From: Parapristionchus giblindavisi
Lineage: Eukaryota; Nematoda; Chromadorea; Rhabditida; Diplogasteridae
Length of the DNA: 64,000 bases
Reading direction: 5' to 3'
Assembly (NCBI GenBank): GCA_943737045.1
Contig: CALSFV010000133.1
Location: 1 to 64,000 of the forward strand
Shown here piece after piece: positions 26,461 through 40,330 of the stretch. A model generated the notes under the pieces. That model worked only from the letters and a program-made list of their open reading frames with translations. It did not search any database and was not told where the DNA came from. Within the stretch, counting starts at the first letter, position 1, and the number at the start of each line of letters is the position of its first letter. Both the position numbers and the translations under genes were made by a program.

Positions 26461-27648
26461 TAATTCTTAATACCACTCAGCCTTCACTACTCCACAAGAT
26501 ATATATTGAAATCAAAGCATGGCCATGTATTTTATCTACATCATTACTATTCTAAACATATATTATTCTCATTTCATCTTTCCTTTTTTCTCTCTCATCA
26601 TATTCATAGGGGTAACGGGGATTTGAGTAATCTATTTGATATATTTCCTTCGAATATTCAAAAATAATTATCGTTAAAACCATTTCTTAATTCTTAATAC
26701 CACTCAGCCTTCACTACTCCACAAGATATATATTGAAATCAAAGCATGGCCATGTATTTTATCTACATCATTACTATTCTAAACATATATTATTCTCATT
26801 TAATCTTTCCTTTTTTCTCTCTCATCATATTCATAGGGGTAACGGGGATTTGAGTAATCTACTTGATATATTTCCTTCGAGTATTCAAAAATAATTATCG
26901 TTAAAACCATTTCTTAATTCTTAATACCACTCAGCCTTCACTACTCCACAAGATATATATTGAAATCAAAGCATGGCCATGTATTTTATCTACATCATTA
27001 CTATTCTAAACATATATTATTCTCATTTAATCTTTCCATTTTTCTCTCTCATCATATTCATAGGGGTAACGGGGATTTGAGTAATCTATTTGATATATTT
27101 CCTTCGAGTATTCAAAAAAAATTATCGTTAAAACCATTTCTTAATTCTTAATACCACTCAGCCTTCACTACTCCACAAGATATATATTGAAATCAAAGCA
27201 TGGCCATGTATTTTATCTACATCATTACTATTCTAAACATATATTATTCTCATTTCATCTTTCCTTTTTTCTCTCTCATCATATTCATATGGGTAACGGG
27301 GATTTGAGTAATCTATTTGATATATTTCCTTCGAATATTCAAAAATAATTATCGTTAAAACCATTTCTTAATTCTTAATACCACTCAGCCTTCACTACTC
27401 CACAAGATATATATTGAAATCAAAGCATGGCCATGTATTTTATCTACATCATTACTATTCTAAACATATATTATTCTCATTTAATCTTTCCTTTTTTCTC
27501 TCTCATCATATTCATAGGGGTAACGGGGATTTGAGTAATCTACTTGATATATTTCCTTCGAGTATTCAAAAATAATTATCGTTAAAACCATTTCTTAATT
27601 CTTAATACCACTCAGCCTTCACTACTCCACAAGATATATATTGAAATC
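25600..27648 (+). repeat. 9-monomer tandem block, copy 1 (2,049 bp)
   Basis: Markers CGAATATTC/TTTTCG, CATTACAATTC, TCTTTCCATTTTTC and CATATGGGTAAC all return 2,049 bp downstream (for example 26048/28097, 26960/29009 and about 27290/29339). The two copies are adjacent. Confidence 0.85.
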
Positions 27649-29697
27649 AAAGCATGGCCATGTATTTTATCTACATCATTACTATTCTAAACATATATTA
27701 TTCTCATTTCATCTTTCCTTTTTTCTCTCTCATCATATTCATAGGGGTAACGGGGATTTGAGTAATCTATTTGATATATTTCCTTCGAATATTCAAAAAT
27801 AATTTTCGTTAAAACCATTTCTTAATTCTTAATACCACTCAGCCTTCACTACTCCACAAGATATATATTGAAATCAAAGCATGGCCATGTATTTTATCTA
27901 CATCATTAATATTCTAAACATATATTATTCTCATTTCATCTTTCCTTTTTTTCTCTCTCATCATATTCATAGGGGTAACGGGGATTTGAGTAATCTATTT
28001 GATATATTTCCTTCGAGTATTCAAAAAAAAATTATCGTTAAAACCATTTCTTAATTCTTAATACCACTCAGCCTTCACTACTCCACAAGATATATATTGA
28101 AATCAAAGCATGGCCATGTATTTTATCTACATCATTACAATTCTAAACATATATTATTCTCATTTCATCTTTCCTTTTTTTCTCTCTCTCATCATATTCA
28201 TAGGGGTAACGGGGATTTGAGTAATCTATTTGATATATTTCCTTCGAGTATTCAAAAAAAAATTATCGTTAAAACCATTTCTTAATTCTTAATACCACTC
28301 AGCCTTCACTACTCCACAAGATATATATTGAAATCAAAGCATGGCCATGTATTTTATCTACATCATTACTATTCTAAACATATATTATTCTCATTTAATC
28401 TTTCCTTTTTTCTCTCTCATCATATTCATAGGGGTAACGGGGATTTGAGTAATCTACTTGATATATTTCCTTCGAGTATTCAAAAATAATTATCGTTAAA
28501 ACCATTTCTTAATTCTTAATACCACTCAGCCTTCACTACTCCACAAGATATATATTGAAATCAAAGCATGGCCATGTATTTTATCTACATCATTACTATT
28601 CTAAACATATATTATTCTCATTTCATCTTTCCTTTTTTCTCTCTCATCATATTCATAGGGGTAACGGGGATTTGAGTAATCTATTTGATATATTTCCTTC
28701 GAATATTCAAAAATAATTATCGTTAAAACCATTTCTTAATTCTTAATACCACTCAGCCTTCACTACTCCACAAGATATATATTGAAATCAAAGCATGGCC
28801 ATGTATTTTATCTACATCATTACTATTCTAAACATATATTATTCTCATTTAATCTTTCCTTTTTTCTCTCTCATCATATTCATAGGGGTAACGGGGATTT
28901 GAGTAATCTACTTGATATATTTCCTTCGAGTATTCAAAAATAATTATCGTTAAAACCATTTCTTAATTCTTAATACCACTCAGCCTTCACTACTCCACAA
29001 GATATATATTGAAATCAAAGCATGGCCATGTATTTTATCTACATCATTACTATTCTAAACATATATTATTCTCATTTAATCTTTCCATTTTTCTCTCTCA
29101 TCATATTCATAGGGGTAACGGGGATTTGAGTAATCTATTTGATATATTTCCTTCGAGTATTCAAAAAAAATTATCGTTAAAACCATTTCTTAATTCTTAA
29201 TACCACTCAGCCTTCACTACTCCACAAGATATATATTGAAATCAAAGCATGGCCATGTATTTTATCTACATCATTACTATTCTAAACATATATTATTCTC
29301 ATTTCATCTTTCCTTTTTTCTCTCTCATCATATTCATATGGGTAACGGGGATTTGAGTAATCTATTTGATATATTTCCTTCGAATATTCAAAAATAATTA
29401 TCGTTAAAACCATTTCTTAATTCTTAATACCACTCAGCCTTCACTACTCCACAAGATATATATTGAAATCAAAGCATGGCCATGTATTTTATCTACATCA
29501 TTACTATTCTAAACATATATTATTCTCATTTAATCTTTCCTTTTTTCTCTCTCATCATATTCATAGGGGTAACGGGGATTTGAGTAATCTACTTGATATA
29601 TTTCCTTCGAGTATTCAAAAATAATTATCGTTAAAACCATTTCTTAATTCTTAATACCACTCAGCCTTCACTACTCCACAAGATATATATTGAAATC
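27649..29697 (+). repeat. 9-monomer tandem block, copy 2 (2,049 bp)
   Basis: Direct tandem partner of 25600-27648. Beyond it, part of the unit (the TCTTTCCATTTTTC and CATATGGGTAAC monomers) appears once more at 30146-30500, 1,137 bp (5 monomers) after its copy at 29009. Confidence 0.85.
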
Positions 29698-30099
29698 AAA
29701 GCATGGCCATGTATTTTATCTACATCATTACTATTCTAAACATATATTATTCTCATTTCATCTTTCCTTTTTTCTCTCTCATCATATTCATAGGGGTAAC
29801 GGGGATTTGAGTAATCTATTTGATATATTTCCTTCGAATATTCAAAAATAATTATCGTTAAAACCATTTCTTAATTCTTAATACCACTCAGCCTTCACTA
29901 CTCCACAAGATATATATTGAAATCAAAGCATGGCCATGTATTTTATCTACATCATTACAATTCTAAACATATATTATTCTCATTTCATCTTTCCTTTTTT
30001 TCTCTCTCATCATATTCATAGGGGTAACGGGGATTTGAGTAATCTATTTGATATATTTCCTTCGAGTATTCAAAAAAAAATTATCGTTAAAACCATTTC

Positions 30100-33000
30100 T
30101 TAATTCTTAATACCACTCAGCCTTCACTACTCCACAAGATATATATTGAAATCAAAGCATGGCCATGTATTTTATCTACATCATTACTATTCTAAACATA
30201 TATTATTCTCATTTAATCTTTCCATTTTTCTCTCTCATCATATTCATAGGGGTAACGGGGATTTGAGTAATCTATTTGATATATTTCCTTCGAGTATTCA
30301 AAAAAAATTATCGTTAAAACCATTTCTTAATTCTTAATACCACTCAGCCTTCACTACTCCACAAGATATATATTGAAATCAAAGCATGGCCATGTATTTT
30401 ATCTACATCATTACTATTCTAAACATATATTATTCTCATTTCATCTTTCCTTTTTTCTCTCTCATCATATTCATATGGGTAACGGGGATTTGAGTAATCT
30501 ATTTGATATATTTCCTTCGAATATTCAAAAATAATTATCGTTAAAACCATTTCTTAATTCTTAATACCACTCAGCCTTCACTACTCCACAAGATATATAT
30601 TGAAATCAAAGCATGGCCATGTATTTTATCTACATCATTACTATTCTAAACATATATTATTCTCATTTCATCTTTCCTTTTTTTCTCTCTCATCATATTC
30701 ATAGGGGTAACGGGGATTTGAGTAATCTATTTGATATATTTCCTTCGAGTATTCAAAAATAATTATCGATAAAACCATTTCTTAATTCTTAATACCACTC
30801 AGCCTTCACTACTCCACAAGATATATATTGAAATCAAAGCATGGCCATGTATTTTATCTACAACATTACTATTATAAACATATATTATTCTCATTTAATC
30901 TTTCCTTTTTTCTCTCTCATCATATTCATAGGGGTAACGGGGATTTGAGTAATCTATTTGATATATTATCTTGAGTAGTCAAAAGTAACTATCGTTAAAA
31001 CCATTTCTTAATTCTTAATACCACTCAGCCTTCACTACTCCACAAGATATATATTGAAATCAAAGCATGGCCATGTATTTTATCTACATCATTACTATTC
31101 TAAACATATATTATTCTCATTTCATCTTTCCTTTTTTCTCTCTCATCATATTCATAGGGGTAACGGGGATTTGAGTAATCTATTTGATATATTTCCTTCG
31201 AGTATTCAAAAATAATTATCGTTAAAACCATTTCTTAATTCTTAATACCACTCAGCCTTCACTACTCCACAAGATATATATTGAAATCAAAGCATGGCCA
31301 TGTATTTTATCTACATCATTACTATTCTAAACACATATTATTCTCATTTCATCTTTCCTTTTTTCTCTCTCATCATATTCATAGGGGTAACGGGGATTTG
31401 AGTAATCTATTTGATATATTTCCTTCGAGTATTCAAAAATAATTATCGTTAAAACCATTTCTTAATTCTTAATACCACTCAGCCTTCACTACTCCACAAG
31501 ATATATATTGAAATCAAAGCATGGCCATGTATTTTATCTACATCATTACTATTATAAACATATATTATTCTCATTTAATCTTTCCTTTTTTTCTCTCTCA
31601 TCATATTCATAGGGGTAACGGGGATTTGAGTAATCTATTTGATATATTTTCTTGAGTAGTCAAAAGTAACTATCGTTAAAACCATTTCTTAATTCTTAAT
31701 ACCACTCAGCCTTCACTACTCCACAAGATATATATTGAAATCAAAGCATGGCCATGTATTTTATCTACATCATTACTATTCTAAACATATATTATTCTCA
31801 TTTCATCTTTCCTTTTTTCTCTCTCATCATATTCATAGGGGTAACGGGGATTTGAGTAATCTATTTGATATATTTCCTTCGAGTATTCAAAAATAATTAT
31901 CGTTAAAACCATTTCTTAATTCTTAATGCCACTCAGCCTTCACTACTCCACAAGATATATATTGAAATCAAAGCATGGCCATGTATTTTATCTACATCAT
32001 TACTATTCTAAACATATATTATTCTCATTTAATCTTTCCTTTTTCCTCTCTCATCATATTCATAGGGGTAACGGGGATTTGAGTAATCTACTTGATATAT
32101 TTCCTTCGAGTATTCAAAAATAATTATCGTTAAAACCATTTCTTAATTCTTAATACCACTCAGCCTTCACTACTCCACAAGATATATATTGAAATCAAAG
32201 CATGGCCATGTATTTTATCTACATCATTACTATTCTAAACATATATTATTCTCATTTCATCTTTCCTTTTTTCTCTCTCATCATATTCATAGGGGTAACG
32301 GGGATTTGAGTAATCTATTTGATATATTTCCTTCGAGTATTCAAAAATAATTATCGTTAAAACCATTTCTTAATTCTTAATGCCACTCAGCCTTCACTAC
32401 TCCACAAGATATATATTGAAATCAAAGCATGGCCATGTATTTTATCTACATCATTACTATTCTAAACATATATTATTCTCATTTAATCTTTCCTTTTTCC
32501 TCTCTCATCATATTCATAGGGGTAACGGGGATTTGAGTAATCTATTTGATATATTTTCTTGAGTAGCCAAAAGTAACTATCGTTAAAACCATTTCTTAAT
32601 TCTTAATACCACTCAGCCTTCACTACTCCACAAGATATATATTGAAATCAAAGCATGGCCATGTATTTTATCTACATCATTACTATTCTAAACATATATT
32701 ATTCTCATTTAATCTTTCCTTTTTTCTCTCTCATCATATTCATAGGGGTAACGGGGATTTGAGTAATCTACTTGATATATTTCCTTCGAGTATTCAAAAA
32801 TAATTATCGTTAAAACCATTTCTTAATTCTTAATACCACTCAGCCTTCACTACTCCACAAGATATATATTGAAATCAAAGCATGGCCATGTATTTTATCT
32901 ACATCATTACTATTCTAAACATATATTATTCTCATTTAATCTTTCCTTTTTTCTCTCACATCATATTCATAGGGGTAACGGGGATTTGAGTAATCTATTT

Positions 33001-34600
33001 GATATATTTTCTTGAGTAGCCAAAAGTAACTATTGTTAAAGCCATTTCTTAATTCTTAATACCACTCAGCCTTCACTACTCCACAAGATATATATTGAAA
33101 TCAAAGCATGGCCATGTATTTTATCTACATCATTACTATTCTAAACATATATTATTCTCATTTCATCTTTCCTTTTTTCTCTCTCATCATATTCATAGGG
33201 GTAACGGGGATTTGAGTAATCTATTTGATATATTTCCTTCGAATATTCAAAAATAATTATCGTTAAAACCATTTCTTAATTCTTAATACCACTCAGCCTT
33301 CACTACTCCACAAGATATATATTGAAATCAAAGCATGGCCATGTATTTTATCTACATCATTAATATTCTAAACATATATTATTCTCAATTCATCTTTCCT
33401 TTTTTTTCTCTCTCATCATATTCATAGGGGTAACGGGGATTTGAGTAATCTATTTGATATATTTCCTTCGAGTATTCAAAAATAATTATCGATAAAACCA
33501 TTTCTTAATTCTTAATACCACTCAGCCTTCACTACTCCACAAGATATATATTGAAATCAAAGCATGGCCATGTATTTTATCTACATCATTACTATTATAA
33601 ACATATATTATTCTCATTTAATCTTTCCTTTTTTCTCTCTCATCATATTCATAGGGGTAACGGGGATTTGAGTAATCTATTTGATATATTATCTTGAGTA
33701 GTCAAAAGTAACTATCGTTAAAACCATTTCTTAATTCTTAATACCACTCAGCCTTCACTACTCCACAAGATATATATTGAAATCAAAGCATGGCCATGTA
33801 TTTTATCTACATCATTACTATTCTAAACATATATTATTCTCATTTCATCTTTCCTTTTTTCTCTCATCATATTCATAGGGGTAACGGGGATTTGAGTAAT
33901 CTATTTGATATATTTCCTTCGAGTATTCAAAAATAATTATCGTTAAAACCATTTCTTAATTCTTAATACCACTCAGCCTTCACTACTCCACAAGATATAT
34001 ATTGAAATCAAAGCATGGCCATGTATTTTATCTACATCATTACTATTCTAAACATATATTATTCTCATTTCATCTTTCTTTTTTTCTCTCTCATCATATT
34101 CATAGGGGTAACGGGGATTTGAGTAATCTATTTGATATATTTCCTTCGAGTATTCAAAAATAATTATCGTTAAAACCATTTCTTAATTCTTAATACCACT
34201 CAGCCTTCACTACTCCACAAGATATATATTGAAATCAAAGCATGGCCATGTATTTTATCTACATCATTACTATTCTAAACATATATTATTCTCATTTCAT
34301 CTTTCCTTTTTTCTCTCTCATCATATTCATAGGGGTAACGGGGATTTGAGTAATCTATTTGATATATTTCCTTCGAGTATTCAAAAAAAAATTATCGTTA
34401 AAACCATTTCTTAATTCTTAATACCACTCAGCCTTCACTACTCCACAAGATATATATTGAAATCAAAGCATGGCCATGTATTTTATCTACATCATTACTA
34501 TTCTAAACATATATTATTCTCATTTAATCTTTCCTTTTTTCTCTCTCATCATATTCATAGGGGTAACGGGGATTTGAGTAATCTACTTGATATATTTCCT
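30100..34600 (+). repeat. About 20-monomer tandem block, copy 1 (about 4.54 kb)
   Basis: Ordered markers TCTTTCCATTTTTC, CATATGGGTAAC, TCTACAACATT, AACACATATT, TTAATGCCAC with TCCTCTCTC, and CTCTCACATC recur downstream. The offset is 4,538 bp on the left part (30146/34684, 31926/36464). It becomes 4,765 bp on the right part (32380/37145, CTCTCACATC at 32954/37719), because the second copy holds one extra monomer. Confidence 0.85.
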
Positions 34601-34639
34601 TCGAGTATTCAAAAATAATTATCGTTAAAACCATTTCTT

Positions 34640-37600
34640 AATTCTTAATACCACTCAGCCTTCACTACTCCACAAGATATATATTGAAATCAAAGCATGG
34701 CCATGTATTTTATCTACATCATTACTATTCTAAACATATATTATTCTCATTTAATCTTTCCATTTTTCTCTCTCATCATATTCATAGGGGTAACGGGGAT
34801 TTGAGTAATCTATTTGATATATTTCCTTCGAGTATTCAAAAAAAATTATCGTTAAAACCATTTCTTAATTCTTAATACCACTCAGCCTTCACTACTCCAC
34901 AAGATATATATTGAAATCAAAGCATGGCCATGTATTTTATCTACATCATTACTATTCTAAACATATATTATTCTCATTTCATCTTTCCTTTTTTCTCTCT
35001 CATCATATTCATATGGGTAACGGGGATTTGAGTAATCTATTTGATATATTTCCTTCGAATATTCAAAAATAATTATCGTTAAAACCATTTCTTAATTCTT
35101 AATACCACTCAGCCTTCACTACTCCACAAGATATATATTGAAATCAAAGCATGGCCATGTATTTTATCTACATCATTACTATTCTAAACATATATTATTC
35201 TCATTTCATCTTTCCTTTTTTTCTCTCTCATCATATTCATAGGGGTAACGGGGATTTGAGTAATCTATTTGATATATTTCCTTCGAGTATTCAAAAATAA
35301 TTATCGATAAAACCATTTCTTAATTCTTAATACCACTCAGCCTTCACTACTCCACAAGATATATATTGAAATCAAAGCATGGCCATGTATTTTATCTACA
35401 ACATTACTATTATAAACATATATTATTCTCATTTAATCTTTCCTTTTTTCTCTCTCATCATATTCATAGGGGTAACGGGGATTTGAGTAATCTATTTGAT
35501 ATATTATCTTGAGTAGTCAAAAGTAACTATCGTTAAAACCATTTCTTAATTCTTAATACCACTCAGCCTTCACTACTCCACAAGATATATATTGAAATCA
35601 AAGCATGGCCATGTATTTTATCTACATCATTACTATTCTAAACATATATTATTCTCATTTCATCTTTCCTTTTTTCTCTCTCATCATATTCATAGGGGTA
35701 ACGGGGATTTGAGTAATCTATTTGATATATTTCCTTCGAGTATTCAAAAATAATTATCGTTAAAACCATTTCTTAATTCTTAATACCACTCAGCCTTCAC
35801 TACTCCACAAGATATATATTGAAATCAAAGCATGGCCATGTATTTTATCTACATCATTACTATTCTAAACACATATTATTCTCATTTCATCTTTCCTTTT
35901 TTCTCTCTCATCATATTCATAGGGGTAACGGGGATTTGAGTAATCTATTTGATATATTTCCTTCGAGTATTCAAAAATAATTATCGTTAAAACCATTTCT
36001 TAATTCTTAATACCACTCAGCCTTCACTACTCCACAAGATATATATTGAAATCAAAGCATGGCCATGTATTTTATCTACATCATTACTATTATAAACATA
36101 TATTATTCTCATTTAATCTTTCCTTTTTTTCTCTCTCATCATATTCATAGGGGTAACGGGGATTTGAGTAATCTATTTGATATATTTTCTTGAGTAGTCA
36201 AAAGTAACTATCGTTAAAACCATTTCTTAATTCTTAATACCACTCAGCCTTCACTACTCCACAAGATATATATTGAAATCAAAGCATGGCCATGTATTTT
36301 ATCTACATCATTACTATTCTAAACATATATTATTCTCATTTCATCTTTCCTTTTTTCTCTCTCATCATATTCATAGGGGTAACGGGGATTTGAGTAATCT
36401 ATTTGATATATTTCCTTCGAGTATTCAAAAATAATTATCGTTAAAACCATTTCTTAATTCTTAATGCCACTCAGCCTTCACTACTCCACAAGATATATAT
36501 TGAAATCAAAGCATGGCCATGTATTTTATCTACATCATTACTATTCTAAACATATATTATTCTCATTTAATCTTTCCTTTTTCCTCTCTCATCATATTCA
36601 TAGGGGTAACGGGGATTTGAGTAATCTACTTGATATATTTCCTTCGAGTATTCAAAAATAATTATCGTTAAAACCATTTCTTAATTCTTAATACCACTCA
36701 GCCTTCACTACTCCACAAGATATATATTGAAATCAAAGCATGGCCATGTATTTTATCTACATCATTACTATTATAAACATATATTATTCTCATTTAATCT
36801 TTCCTTTTTTTCTCTCTCATCATATTCATAGGGGTAACGGGGATTTGAGTAATCTATTTGATATATTTTCTTGAGTAGTCAAAAGTAACTATCGTTAAAA
36901 CCATTTCTTAATTCTTAATACCACTCAGCCTTCACTACTCCACAAGATATATATTGAAATCAAAGCATGGCCATGTATTTTATCTACATCATTACTATTC
37001 TAAACATATATTATTCTCATTTCATCTTTCCTTTTTTCTCTCTCATCATATTCATAGGGGTAACGGGGATTTGAGTAATCTATTTGATATATTTCCTTCG
37101 AGTATTCAAAAATAATTATCGTTAAAACCATTTCTTAATTCTTAATGCCACTCAGCCTTCACTACTCCACAAGATATATATTGAAATCAAAGCATGGCCA
37201 TGTATTTTATCTACATCATTACTATTCTAAACATATATTATTCTCATTTAATCTTTCCTTTTTCCTCTCTCATCATATTCATAGGGGTAACGGGGATTTG
37301 AGTAATCTATTTGATATATTTTCTTGAGTAGCCAAAAGTAACTATCGTTAAAACCATTTCTTAATTCTTAATACCACTCAGCCTTCACTACTCCACAAGA
37401 TATATATTGAAATCAAAGCATGGCCATGTATTTTATCTACATCATTACTATTCTAAACATATATTATTCTCATTTAATCTTTCCTTTTTTCTCTCTCATC
37501 ATATTCATAGGGGTAACGGGGATTTGAGTAATCTACTTGATATATTTCCTTCGAGTATTCAAAAATAATTATCGTTAAAACCATTTCTTAATTCTTAATA

Positions 37601-39000
37601 CCACTCAGCCTTCACTACTCCACAAGATATATATTGAAATCAAAGCATGGCCATGTATTTTATCTACATCATTACTATTCTAAACATATATTATTCTCAT
37701 TTAATCTTTCCTTTTTTCTCTCACATCATATTCATAGGGGTAACGGGGATTTGAGTAATCTATTTGATATATTTTCTTGAGTAGCCAAAAGTAACTATTG
37801 TTAAAGCCATTTCTTAATTCTTAATACCACTCAGCCTTCACTACTCCACAAGATATATATTGAAATCAAAGCATGGCCATGTATTTTATCTACATCATTA
37901 CTATTCTAAACATATATTATTCTCATTTCATCTTTCCTTTTTTCTCTCTCATCATATTCATAGGGGTAACGGGGATTTGAGTAATCTATTTGATATATTT
38001 CCTTCGAATATTCAAAAATAATTATCGTTAAAACCATTTCTTAATTCTTAATACCACTCAGCCTTCACTACTCCACAAGATATATATTGAAATCAAAGCA
38101 TGGCCATGTATTTTATCTACATCATTAATATTCTAAACATATATTATTCTCATTTCATCTTTCCTTTTTTTTCTCTCTCATCATATTCATAGGGGTAACG
38201 GGGATTTGAGTAATCTATTTGATATATTTCCTTCGAGTATTCAAAAATAATTATCGATAAAACCATTTCTTAATTCTTAATACCACTCAGCCTTCACTAC
38301 TCCACAAGATATATATTGAAATCAAAGCATGGCCATGTATTTTATCTACATCATTACTATTATAAACATATATTATTCTCATTTAATCTTTCCTTTTTTT
38401 CTCTCTCATCATATTCATAGGGGTAACGGGGATTTGAGTAATCTATTTGATATATTATCTTGAGTAGTCAAAAGTAACTATCGTTAAAACCATTTCTTAA
38501 TTCTTAATACCACTCAGCCTTCACTACTCCACAAGATATATATTGAAATCAAAGCATGGCCATGTATTTTATCTACATCATTACTATTCTAAACATATAT
38601 TATTCTCATTTCATCTTTCCTTTTTTCTCTCTCATCATATTCATAGGGGTAACGGGGATTTGAGTAATCTATTTGATATATTTCCTTCGAGTATTCAAAA
38701 ATAATTATCGTTAAAACCATTTCTTAATTCTTAATACCACTCAGCCTTCACTACTCCACAAGATATATATTGAAATCAAAGCATGGCCATGTATTTTATC
38801 TACATCATTACTATTCTAAACATATATTATTCTCATTTCATCTTTCTTTTTTTCTCTCTCATCATATTCATAGGGGTAACGGGGATTTGAGTAATCTATT
38901 TGATATATTTCCTTCGAGTATTCAAAAATAATTATCGTTAAAACCATTTCTTAATTCTTAATACCACTCAGCCTTCACTACTCCACAAGATATATATTGA
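34640..39000 (+). repeat. About 21-monomer tandem block, copy 2
   Basis: Partner of 30100-34600. Between about 36,700 and 37,130 it carries an ATTATAAAC class B monomer followed by a class A monomer, where copy 1 has a single class A monomer. This accounts for the 227 bp shift in offset. Copy 1 alone has a 2 bp shorter TTTTTTCTCTCATC tract at about 33,855 and a CTCAATTC variant at about 33,386. Confidence 0.8.
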
Positions 39001-40330
39001 AATCAAAGCATGGCCATGTATTTTATCTACATCATTACTATTCTAAACATATATTATTCTCATTTCATCTTTCCTTTTTTCTCTCTCATCATATTCATAG
39101 GGGTAACGGGGATTTGAGTAATCTATTTGATATATTTCCTTCGAGTATTCAAAAATAATTATCGTTAAAACCATTTCTTAATTCTTAATACCACTCAGCC
39201 TTCACTACTCCACAAGATATATATTGAAATCAAAGCATGGCCATGTATTTTATCTACATCATTACTATTCTAAACATATATTATTCTCATTTCATCTTTC
39301 CTTTTTTCTCTCTCATCATATTCATAGGGGTAACGGGGATTTGAGTAATCTATTTGATATATTTCCTTCGAGTATTCAAAAATAATTATCGTTAAAACCA
39401 TTTCTTAATTCTTAATACCACTCAGCCTTCACTACTCCACAAGATATATATTGAAATCAAAGCATGGCCATGTATTTTATCTACATCATTACTATTCTAA
39501 ACATATATTATTCTCATTTAATCTTTCCTTTTTTCTCTCTCATCATATTCATAGGGGTAACGGGGATTTGAGTAATCTATTTGATATATTTCCTTCGAGT
39601 ATTCAAAAATAATTATCGTTAAAACCATTTCTTAATTCTTAATACCACTCAGCCTTCACTACTCCACAAGATATATATATTGAAATCAAAGCATGGCCAT
39701 GTATTTTATCTACATCATTACTATTCTAAACATATATTATTCTCATTTCATCTTTCCTTTTTTCTCTCTCATCATATTCATAGGGGTAACGGGGATTTGA
39801 GTAATCTATTTGATATATTTCCTTCGAATATTCAAAAATAATTATCGTTAAAACCATTTCTTAATTCTTAATACCACTCAGCCTTCACTACTCCACAAGA
39901 TATATATTGAAATCAAAGCATGGTCATGTATTTTATCTACATCATTACTATTCTAAACATATATTATTCTCATTTCATCTTTCCTTTTTTCTCTCTCATC
40001 ATATTCATAGGGGTAACGGGGATTTGAGTAATCTATTTGATATATTTCCTTCGAGTATTCAAAAATAATTATCGTTAAAACCATTTCTTAATTCTTAATA
40101 CCACTCAGCCTTCACTACTCCACAAGATATATATTGAAATCAAAGCATGGCCATGTATTTTATCTACATCATTACTATTCTAAACATATATTATTCTCAT
40201 TTCATCTTTCCTTTTTTCTCTCTCATCATATTCATAGGGGTAACGGGGATTTGAGTAATCTATTTGATATATTTCCTTCGAGTATTCAAAAATAATTATC
40301 GTTAAAACCATTTCTTAATTCTTAATACCA

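Larger units (their letters stand above)
16675..39000 (+). repeat. Satellite array, zone II
   Basis: The same monomer continues in phase after the insertion, about 98 copies. Typical variants are CTCATTTAATC, ATTATAAAC, AACACATATT, CTACTTGAT, CATATGGGTAAC, CATTAATATTC, runs of 8-9 A after ATTC, and class B copies preceded by TTTTC or TTATC. No gene, RNA gene or other mobile element is visible. Open frames of about 60-65 codons (for example 23544, 26048, 28097, 31926, 36464) appear where A- or T-run length changes or TAATGCC variants happen to open the frame. The boundary with zone III is gradual. Confidence 0.97.
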
